Made by a program: the position numbers and the translations under genes. The notes under the pieces were generated by a model. The model saw only the letters and a list, made by a program, of their open reading frames with translations, had not been told where the DNA came from and ran no database searches. Positions 50,426 through 60,400 of a stretch of 64,000 bases of DNA are shown piece after piece (within the stretch, counting starts at the first letter, position 1; each line of letters opens with the position of its first letter). The stretch comes from Leguminivora glycinivorella (Eukaryota; Arthropoda; Insecta; Lepidoptera; Tortricidae). The stretch lies in assembly GCF_023078275.1 (NCBI RefSeq), contig NC_062994.1:8751545-8815544 (forward strand). The letters are read 5' to 3'.

Positions 50426-50599
50426 AACATGACTAAGAACACTCCCGACTAACTCAGCTTTCAGACAAAAAAACTAAATCTAAATCGGTTCATCCGTTCG
50501 GGAGCTACGATGCCACAGACAGACACAAACACAGACAGATAGACAAACAGACAGACAGACAGACAAACGGACAGACACGTCAAACTTATAAATGTAAAT

Positions 50600-50775
50600 T
50601 GAGACTCCAGTAGATGTCGCTACACTCCACCTTGAGGCGTTTAAAAAATGAGGGAAGGCATGGATAAATTCGCATACGTCCAGGCAAAATCGTGGGTAGC
50701 AGGTTCGAGTTCTGCCCAAGGTGTGAATATTTCCATTTTTCCTTTAATTTAAAAATAAGAAGAAGGTACAGCTGA
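50600..50775 (+). repeat. Degenerate tRNA-like repeat related to 13541-13758
   Basis: GGAAGGCATGGATAAATTCG, B box GGTTCGAGTTCTGCCC and the end TTCCATTTTTCCTTTAATTT match the right part of the 13541 element. Its left arm is lost. Confidence 0.5.
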
Positions 50776-50794
50776 CCACATGAATTATAGAACG

Positions 50795-51478
50795 TGTTTC
50801 CGGTATCACTCAAAACCTCAGACACCCCAACAGATTTTTATTTTTTTAAATTCATCTAGAGTATTCATCTTTTAATCTGATGGTTACTTTTTTTAAATTG
50901 AATTTTTAGATTTCTGTACAGCTCTACTTGACTTTTAGCTCTACACTCAATAAAATAATTGCTAACTACCATAATAAACCATAAAACTATTTATTTGTGT
51001 ACGTTACTGCAACGACATAAGGTTTACCAATAGACGGCTAATAAGATGTCATTGTAAAACACTTTAAAGCTTTGTCACAGTAAACTTCAAATTGGACAGG
51101 TAATCGCAGTAAGCAAATTTAAACCCAATATTCAGAATGACAAGGTTGTAATTAGGTACGAGTTCAATTTGTTATGACTTATGATAAACATTAAGATTTA
51201 ACTGACAAACAACGTCAAACTCGTAGCGGAAAAAATAATCGCCCAAGTAACCAGCCAGTATTAATACCCCTAAATACGGAAAAAGGTATACAACCTCTAG
51301 CAATGCGATATACACAATGTTGTATTACGAATACAATAGAATAGGCACGTAAAAAATAACTAATCATACCAATTTAAATAAAAATATTACCCCCATCAAG
51401 ATATAGCTCTATCGATTCTACTCTCGATTCTGAACAAACAGTTTTCAGGTTTTTAGTGTTAAGTGAAACACGGTGTAC
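50795..51478 (-). mobile_element. ~680-bp non-autonomous DNA transposon, inverted copy
   Basis: The whole length is the near-inverse of 10674-11355, with the same ends (CGTGTTTCCGG... / ...GAAACACGGTGT). Confidence 0.75.
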
Positions 51479-52000
51479 ATATGACGTTTTTAATTAAAAG
51501 ATTACTTATTGTCTGCGCCATTATCCATAAAATTACAATTTAAAAATCAGCCTTATTAACAACCGAGAGTAGGTATGGCGCCTTTTTACCGAAAACGTCA
51601 ATACAGGTTATTGTTTACCGTACGATGCGCGTGAGTGGCTCAGTTGCTCACCGTTACACCAACGGCATGGACGTCGCTGTTACTTTTACTTAGTATCGTG
51701 GAAAGGGTATAAATACGAAGTATTTTAGTAACAGGTAAGTAACAAAATACTTTATACTCGTAACAATTCATAATCGCAGCGCAAGTGCCTTTTCATCACA
51801 CCAACTGATAAAGGCTTACTTTGCTATTCGTAAACAGATAACAAAATATCATTTTATCCACAAGAGTGCAAAGTAATTTCATACAAATTTTAACTTGATA
51901 TCTTGAGCTGGCTGGTAGAAATTACCTATAAATGATGATTTTGAATTATAAATATTGAACAAATTGATAGATTTGATTTAATTTGATGTTGTATAGTCAG
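51479..52000. other. Gene-free AT-rich stretch
   Basis: No gene or family recognised. A TATA-like GGGTATAAATACG at ~51697 is suggestive of a promoter, but no transcript-like ORF follows. Confidence 0.3.
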
Positions 52001-52215
52001 TATTCTGTTCGTGTTGGTGTGGTGAAAAATTTTGTGTTTCACTCGGCGGCAAAGTTTGTTAAAACTTCGTGCCTTGAAACCCTCGCAACGCTCAAGATTC
52101 CACATTTTGAACCACTCGCTACGCTCGCAGTTCAATATTGGAATCTTTCGCTTGCTCGGGCTTCAATATTGGCACGTGCGGTTAAACAATAACTTTGCCC
52201 CCTTGTAAAACAAAT
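52001..52215 (+). repeat. Interspersed repeat (ACCACTCGCTACGCTCG)
   Basis: It contains CTCGCAACGCTCAAG, ACTCGCTACGCTCGCAGTTC and the end TTTGCCCCCTTGTAAAACAA, whose inverse is at 5010-5045. Its open frame is a composition effect. Confidence 0.45.
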
Positions 52216-52237
52216 AACTATTGCTTCTTACATCCTA

Positions 52238-52469
52238 CCACACCTCGGACACTGGCGATCAAATATATGAAAGTGGCGCGTTCCTCGCACACAATCTAAG
52301 CTCGTGTAGGTGAACGCGTACTATGCTTGTATGAGTGAAATATGACAGGTCGACTGTTCGCGTTTTTGACAGGCGGTAACTGTGAGGTAACCGAGAGGGG
52401 GTGGGCGGCACTTTCAGCGGGGAGAGGGAGTGGCCATACTGTACGATAGTACTCTTTATTATACTGTGA
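52238..52469 (+). mobile_element. Single-arm copy of the 10035-10360 element
   Basis: ACCTCGGACACTGGCGATCA to ACTCTTTATTATACTGTG; the closest relative is the copy at 14153. Confidence 0.65.
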
Positions 52470-52749
52470 TCCTACACTGATGATGCCTACAATTTTTTTT
52501 TTTCAAAATGGAGAGAAAGCCTGTGTCCGAAGACGGGCGCTTTAAAAGGTTGCTATAGTATAGATAGATAGATAGATGGTTTTTGCCACTTCCAGGCTGC
52601 GAAACAACGCCAATTAGTATTATCCGTAAAAGGCTCATACATTTTAGGGGTACACTTTTTTGTTTGGGCTTTGCCAGTCCCGGTACGTATATCGTCCTTA
52701 ATATTACATATTTATCGTACTTACAGCATAAATTAAATATAACAAGATC

Positions 52750-53142
52750 ATACCATCCCATACATTAAAATGCGACCGCCTACGAACGCGCTTACACTCC
52801 ACCACACATAGATGGCGCCACAAAAAATGCCTTGTTGCTACCGATTATTTGTAGATTTGCATTAAGTGTCAATTCCGAGCCGTAAATCTATGTCAAAAGT
52901 GACACTTAAAACCATCTACAAGTATTATCGAAAGGTACAAGACATTTTTGTTGTGGCGCCATCTATGCGTGGTGGAGTGTAAGCGCGGTCTTAGGCCGTT
53001 TTCACATTATCCGATCCGATATCGGATGTCGGAAGGATTTCAATGGAAAAAATCCAAGATGGCGCCTGTAATGTATGGGATATCGGATCGGATAATGTGA
53101 AAACGCACTTAGGCGGTCGCATTTTAATGTATTGGATGGTAT
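52750..53142. mobile_element. Nested palindromes, three levels
   Basis: The outer repeat ATACCATCCCATACATTAAA and its inverse enclose two further palindromes side by side: 52787-52987 (CGCTTACACTCCACCAC... and inverse) and 52997-53105 (CGTTTTCACATTATCCGATC and inverse). The last is the MITE also found truncated at 13861. Confidence 0.8.
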
Positions 53143-53454
53143 GATTTTGTTATCTATGCTTACAGTTAAAACTACACAAATACCTGTCGCCTAGAGTAGT
53201 CTAAAATAAGTTGGTAGGTTCGGTTTTTTTCCTAATACGAGTAGTTTAAATATGTGTACCTATTTTAAAATTATTCAAAAAACATACCTTTGACACAGTC
53301 ACGTTTTTTGTGTTAGTTTTAATTGTTAAGTGTACTTAATATGTTAATTTACTACAAGAAAATTGTCATGTAACCTTGCCGTTATGTTAAACATGACGTA
53401 TGAAAAATAACTAATTTGACAAAAAAAATACTACTAATAGGAGTATACAATTTC

Positions 53455-56065
53455 AATTTCAATTTAATTTCAATTTATTTATTCAAATAACAAAATGCAC
53501 CTTACAGCTAAAGCCAAAGCGGCACAAATTGGAATACATTACAACGTTACATTATAATTTATAAAACAATACACTGATAAAAAACAAGAAAACACACAGG
53601 TAAAAAAAAAAAACTATGGGATGGTACTCTGAGGCATCTCTCTTTCTAACATCTTCTTGCATTCTGTTATAACTTGCCCCATCGCACTATCAAAGAGATC
53701 GCACTGGGGCTGTGCCTCGAGCACGGAGTTGAGCAGCGTGAGCGCGCGCGCGATGGGCGCCTGCGCGTGCGCGCCGCGCCCCACGCCAGCAGCGGGTGCC
53801 GTCGCGCGCGGGTGTACTGATTAGGTACAAACAAGCGCACACAGACTTCAACAAGTTTTATGCTATCAATTTTATTTCTAAATATTTGTAAAACGAATTT
53901 GGCTAAAGAGAGCGACCTTCGTAATTGCAGAGAGTCATACCCGAGTTGACCCTGCAAAAATAAGGTGGGATACATATAGGGATAAAATACATACATTTTC
54001 TTGTACAAAGCCCTGAGGTACATTTTCTGGACCTGCTCTAACATTAAATTATATTTATGTTCATGCGGACCCCATACTACCGAATTCGTCTCCAATAAAC
54101 TGCGGACTAGTGCAACATAGAGCACGCGAGTGGCGCACACGCTCAAGGACCCAGAATTACGCAAAACGAATCCTAGCCTCTTGTACGCCGCATCAGACAC
54201 CGCCTGAATATGGTCATTAAATGTGAGTGCAGCGTCGAAGAGCACACCCAGATCGCGGACGCGAGTTGACCGCGTCATACATACATCGCCAATGGCATAC
54301 CCGTACTCAACTGGACTAAGCGATCGTGAAAAAGTCATCACCTCACACTTACTCGAATTAAAATATAATTTGTTTTCGAGGCTCCAACGATAGACCGCAT
54401 CTACATCCATCTGTAACTCCTGACAATCCTTCTGACTTTCGACAGATCTAATTATCTTTACGTCGTCAGCAAACAGCAATAGTGTAGAGTGATGTACTCG
54501 TAGCGGCAAGTCGTTTATGAGCAGTACAAAAAGGAACGGGCCCAAATTAGACCCCTGACTAATACCGGAACGCGTCCCATAATCACCAGATACATAGGGG
54601 CCGTATTTGACATACTGCGTCCTCCTGGAGAGATAGCTCGCGAACAACTTAAGGAGTCTCGGAGTAAATCCCATTTCTCCTAACTTTCGAAGAAGAATGT
54701 CGTTGTCCACGCGGTCGAAGGCTTTTTGGAAGTCTAGGTAGATGACATCGACTTGAGCCTTCCTATCTAACTCACGTGACAAGATCTGGGTTAGGGTTAG
54801 CAGATTAGTTGCCACAGATCTTTTGGGCAGGAACGCGTGTTGTGCATCGGTGATATGAGCAATACATTGAGGAAGCAGCCTTGCTTGAATAGCTGACTCG
54901 AAAATTTTGGCTAAGACACTTAAGATGGCAATAGGACGATAGTTTTCTACTTTTATTTTAGAGCCAGCCTTAGGAATGGGTGTTACCCTAGACCTCTTCC
55001 ATACTTCTGGATAGACTCCTGAATCTAAGATAAGCTTAAAGATAAACTTAATCGGAGTGACTAAGTCCTCAATGCAAGCCTTGACTAGAAACGCCGGTAT
55101 CGCGTCAGGCCCAGGTGCGGCACTAGACTTTAACTTTTTTACGGCGTTTCTTATATCAGAGGAAGTAAGACATTTAACGTCCACGAGCCTAGCATCAGCT
55201 GGCAAGCTGGCGCTGGCCACATGGGGATCTAGAGCTGGAGTATCTGGCAAAAAAACAGAACTGAAGTGATCTGCAAAAGCAGTCGCAGCAGCAGGACCTG
55301 AGTACTCTATATCTTCACGAGTTACTTTTGGCTCTACGCCACCTTTGGAACGGAGAGAGTTCACGTATGACCAAAATTGAGATGGTTTACAGGATATCTC
55401 CTTAGATATCTGTCTCATATAGTTGGTATGCGCCTCGGTTATGCTCGTTTTAATTTTGGTACGGAGAAGACTGAAACGTTCGTACACTAACCGGTCTCCA
55501 GATTGCTTCCACTGACGGTGGAGTTGCGATTTTAATTCGATGTCGCGGATTATGGCCCTAGTGAAAAATACTGGATACGCTCTACTACTTACTCGCTTTC
55601 TACATTTTTGTGGAAAACACTTGTTAAAAATCTCATAGAGTCTATCATTGAAGTATTCTACTGCATTATCGGTATGAGAAATTTCATACAGCGAATCCCA
55701 GTTCTTATCCCTGATTTCACAATACAGCATTAAGTAATCTCCCTTGCCAAAATTCCAATCTTTGTAGCTTCCGATGTTAGAGGGTTCTATAACAACCTTA
55801 TCGGATGCAAAGATATAGTTTAATTCGACTATGATAGGAGGATGGTGAGGGTCAATTTTTGATAGCACCTCGTGTGAGCTAGCGGAACGCACAAACACCG
55901 CACTTCTCAACTCCCTACCCGTGAGCACTACATCTAATATTCTTTCATTAACATTCAACACGGTATTATATTGATAAAAATTACAAGTGTTTATGAAACA
56001 TTGAAATGACCTTTCGATGTTTGAAGAAGCACTAAACAGATTTGTATTTTCATATACACCGTGTT
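53455..56065 (-). mobile_element. 5'-truncated LINE insertion
   Basis: It reads leftward and ends in TTGAATAAATAAATTG with ATTGAAATTGAAATTG tandem units at 53452-53480. The right boundary is near 56065, where coding sequence stops abruptly. ORF1 and most of the endonuclease are missing. Confidence 0.8.
53667..56045 (-). pseudogene. LINE ORF2 remnant: reverse transcriptase, Jockey-like
   Basis: An open frame of 764 codons from ATG 55961, open further upstream to ~56045, ends at TGA/TAA near 53667. Residues ~50-280 are the linker after the endonuclease. The RT has SAAPGPDAIPAFLV, ENYRPIAILS, VIYLDFQKAFDRVD, RSGISQGSNLGPFLF and catalytic LLFADDVKII near 497. The C-terminal 60 residues are Arg-rich through GC-rich sequence. 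The frame is intact, so the insertion is probably young, but it cannot move alone. Confidence 0.88.
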
Positions 56066-56179
56066 ATGGGCGATTGGGAAAGTGCAAGCGACAGGGTTGA
56101 GTGGAGGAAAAGAGGGATGGCCTTTGCGTCAAAATCCAGAAAACAGTGTGTATTTCACGGAAGTTATTCTAGATAACCT

Positions 56180-56445
56180 ACTTAACCACAAAATTAAAAT
56201 GTTGAAAAAACCCCCGATTGCGACATAGTAGACCGATTTTCATGAAACATGGCTAAGAACACTCCCGACTAACTCAGCTTTCAGACAAGAAAACTAAGTC
56301 TAAATCGGTTTATCCGTTCGGGAGCTACGATGCCACAGACAGACACACACACAGACAGACAGACAAACAGACATACAGACGAATAGATAGACAGACAGAC
56401 ACGTCAAACTTATAACACCCCTTCGTTTTTGCGTCGGGGGTTAAA
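56180..56445 (+). mobile_element. CAGA-microsatellite interspersed element
   Basis: ATTAAAATGTTGAAAAAACC to CTTCGTTTTTGCGTCGGGGG; contains (CAGA)n with ATAGATAGA interruption. Confidence 0.8.
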
Positions 56446-56932
56446 AACTATTAAAAAAGTAAGTGAATGGTCGTAGCAAAATTATTGCATGCAACTGTGT
56501 TTAACCGAGTAAAAGATACTCGTGGATAGGCTTGTGTAGGACATGTACTAATAGTACAAAAGACACGATTCCCTGCACTGTACTAGACCGAACTACTCCC
56601 AAATGATTCTGCTCTCTAGTACATTTAGTACACTCACACACGCGCAACAGAATGGGAGCGAAAGGAGCGAAGAGCCGAGGAGTGACAATGACAGCAAAGC
56701 GATCCGTGCGATCCGACCGAGAGCGCGCGAAAACGGCCGATCAGCTCTCGGCTAGTACGAGCGAGCGTTACTGTACGTCATATGCACAATTTGTCTTTCG
56801 CTCTCTCGGTGTACTACTGTCCTAAATGTCCTAAAAGAACGAACTAGTACACTTCGGAGATCGTACTAGTTGGGAGCGATCTTTTCAGTGAACGAGCAGG
56901 CACAACTCTACTCGTGGAGTCTTTATTGACAA
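56446..56932. other. Gene-free region upstream of the AIG1-like gene
   Basis: GC-richer, with many GAGCGAAAGGAGCGAAGAGC-like purine runs and CTCTCGG motifs, and no repeat partner in this window. It could hold the promoter and untranslated first exon of the downstream gene, or an unrecognised repeat. Confidence 0.3.
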
Positions 56933-57126
56933 CTAGCTATTGCCCGCGGCTTCGCTAGCATTAAATTCGAAAAGTGAAGTGGGGGGTTAGAAAGAGACAA
57001 AAAGTAGCCTATGTCACTCTCCATCCTTTCACAATTAAAAAATCACGACAATTCGTAGCTCCGTTTAGCCGTGAAAGAGGTATCAACAAACAGACACATT
57101 TTCCCATTTATAATGTTAAGTATGGA
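56933..57126 (-). mobile_element. Non-autonomous Helitron-like element, inverted
   Basis: Begins CTAGCTATTGCCCGCGGCTT and ends near TATAATGTTAAGTATGGA, the inverse of the 46431 copy. Confidence 0.7.
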
Positions 57127-57331
57127 TTTTCGAATAAGTAGTTTCGAACAAGTTGTAAGAACTTGTTTTATGTACTACATTCTTGCAAATGAATAAATGA
57201 TTTAACACCACAATGAAACCCCACAGTCGACTTCTACGACACTCACGGGAGGTGTTAGTGAATTATATTCATAATATACAGTAAAATAATTAATAACCTA
57301 TTAACCATCATTTTTTTTAAATTTCAGCAGA

Positions 57332-57496
57332 ATGGCGGCCATCCACATGCGAATGCTAGGCTACTTAGTCACCTTAGCAATGCATGGAGGCAACATGCTG
57401 GTGATGAACAGCTTGCTCCAGGGCCCTGTGATGGAGGACCCTAATATCAGGACCTTCAGCGCGATGTATAAGCGGTTCTTCACTGTGTGGACCATG
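57332..57496 (+). CDS. AIG1-like exon 1 (coding start)
   Basis: 55 codons from MAAIHMRMLGYLVTLAMHGG to KRFFTVWTM, donor ATG|GTAAGT, phase 0. The exon's last ~35 bases and donor are copied twice downstream. Confidence 0.85.
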
Positions 57497-60400
57497 GTAA
57501 GTGCAGTAGTTTACAATAACCCCGCCTTCACACTCACCCCATGTTACACACTATACTAAGATACAGCGATGTATATGCGGTTCTTCATTGCAAGGACAAT
57601 GGTGTATTCAGTAGTTTACAATAGCCCCGGTTTTTCTATGTATATAAGTATGTATTTATCTATATAAGTATGTATATCGTCGCCAAGCACCCATAGTACA
57701 AGCTTTGCTTAGTTTGGGGATAGGTTGATCTATATAAGGGGTCCCCTTTATTATTTAATATTTTATAGTAACCCCATGCAGACACCATACTAAGATACAG
57801 CGATGTATAAGAGATTCTACACTATGTGGACTATGGTTAATGTTTCCAGTAAAAAAACAGATAACCATCATACATCTATGATAAAATAAACTACTCCCAA
57901 CAAACTACAACACGCAACTCGACTTACACACCGCAAAACACTACATTTCTAACTAACTGATTAACAAACGAAAGGAAATGACTGAAGAGTTAGAGAAAAA
58001 CTTAATTTTAACAGTTTTTATTGAAATAAAACTATGGAAACGGATTAAATCGCGTATAATTAATTTAAAATTCATCGACGTTTCGAACTCTTTACAGCGT
58101 TCGTGGTCAACGGGTGACTGAGAAAAAATTACAATGTGCAAAAGCTACCCACATACAAGAAATATTAACGAACCATGACCACAAATAATATAGATTTTTA
58201 AGGCAAGTTTTTATTGGTCAGTCTCACCCCGTGTTCTAACTCACCCCGTTTATACTTCATTCCAGTTCCTGCAACTCTTTGTGGCATCGCTCGGTCTTAC
58301 GACCGACTACTACACACTGAAGTATAGGAACAAGAAGGAACCGCAATGGTTGGGCGTTATGAGAAGCGTCAAAAATCGTATCTTCGCTGCTGTCCTGTGG
58401 CCTACGGTTTTTGTAAGTTATTTTAATGTATTCGCTTTGCGTGTAAGGTTGCAGTCTGACTGCAAGCTCATATTGTGCGTGCAGCGAAGCGGGGTGCGCG
58501 GCGTGTGGAAACAGTTGAAGCTCATACAATTATCCAGTGCGCGTAGCCAAATGCACAAACGCTCACGAAATGCTAACGATATATATATTATTTTTTATAC
58601 TACGTCGGTGGCAAACAAGCATACGGCCCGCCTGATGTAAAGCGGTCACCGTAACCTATGGACGCCTGCAACTCAAACAGTGTCACATGCGCGTTGCCAC
58701 TCCATTAGAAACTTGTACATTCCCTTTTGCTGTGTTAAGTACACAGCAAAAAGGAGTGTACAAGCTCTAAGGAGGGTTCGGGTTGCCGACGACTCAAAGA
58801 ACAATAGACGGAACAAGTTAGTTCCGTAATCTTCCTTAATCCAGTCCCGTAATCCAGCCTTACTCACCGACAGGAACACAACACTATGAGTAGGATCTAG
58901 TGCTATTTGGCTGCGGTCTTCTGTAAGGCGGAGGTACTACCCCAGTTGGGCTCTGCTCTAGATTCGAGCGAGACGATATCCGCTGTGCTGTGCCCTACCA
59001 CACAAAGCGGAATATCATTCGCTATGCCCTACCTCCTATATCTCTTTCGTAATAATATCTCTTTCGTAGCTATCTATCTCTATCGCTCTTGCGTATTGGC
59101 GCGACTACGTTTCAGATTACGTTTCTGCGGCGTTTCGGTGGCGTTTCGTTGGCTACGGAGCTTGAGTCGACGCTGCATAGCGTGCACGTGGGCAAACTCA
59201 TCCCGCTTTAAGTCAAGCCGAGCCGACCAAGCGTCCACTTAGGCCTCACACTAAAAGGTTTACCAATTATTCGATATATCTTTGATGTGTTTTACGTGTG
59301 GTGACGGGTTAAGAATTTCACCACCACCTTTCTTCCCGTGGGTGTCGTAGAAGCCGACTGTGGGATATGAGTTAAATTGTGGCGTAGGCGAGAGGCTGGC
59401 AACCTGTCACTGCAATGTCATAATTTGGATTCCTTTCAACCCCTTTTTGCCAAAAGTGGCACTGAAACTTAGTAGTTTATGTGCTCTGCTTACCCCTTTA
59501 TGGGATACAGGCGTGATTATATGTATGTATGTATGTATTTTACGCGTATACATATAGATAGATAGATATAGATAGATATTTATTTATAAAACAATGTCAG
59601 TTGTGTTTGAATACATTGGTAGATTAGATTTACAAATTTCATTGAAAATACAAGTAGGATTATAACATAGCACTCTAGTTTGAGCCTCAGCCATTAATTG
59701 TGAGTGCGTTTAGTAAAACGTCCCACTTTGTCGGTTAGCATTAAGGCGAGATTGACTTGTATCTTTATATGAATAAACTGACAAAGCGGCTTTATAGCAA
59801 TCGACAAAGTGGGACGTTTTCCCGTGCACACACACAATTTTTAACATTTTATAATAGCAGGCTAGAGGGCAGAAAAATTTAAAAGATAGTAGGGGAGTGT
59901 ATAAGTTTATAATGGTTTGGTAACGCGCATGTGACACTTCTTGAGTTGAGGGCGTCCATAGGTTACGGTGACCTCTTTCCATCAGGCGGACCGTATGCTT
60001 GTTTGCCACCGACGCAGTATTAAAAAAAAGATATTGACGTGCATGACAATTAAGACTTAGCAGTAGCAAATTATACACAGACATAGTAGTTAGATAATTT
60101 ACGTAACTAGCTATAATTAGAGACACAAGGGAAATGACAGCTATGTTATGTACGACATAAGCGCATAGCCAACGTACCAATAGTTTACGCTTTGTGGCGT
60201 ATTATAGTGCTCTCTCTTTTTCGCACTAATACGGAAGAGCGGCAGAGAGAGAGAGAGACAGAGAGAGAGAGAGAAAGATAACTAATACGTTACGGAACGT
60301 GAAAATTTGAAATTTTGTCTACGTCGTATTTTATTAATTCATAGTGCGTAGTTTTCTTTGAAACGCAAAAATAGCGTATAACAAAGGCGTTGCTCACTTA

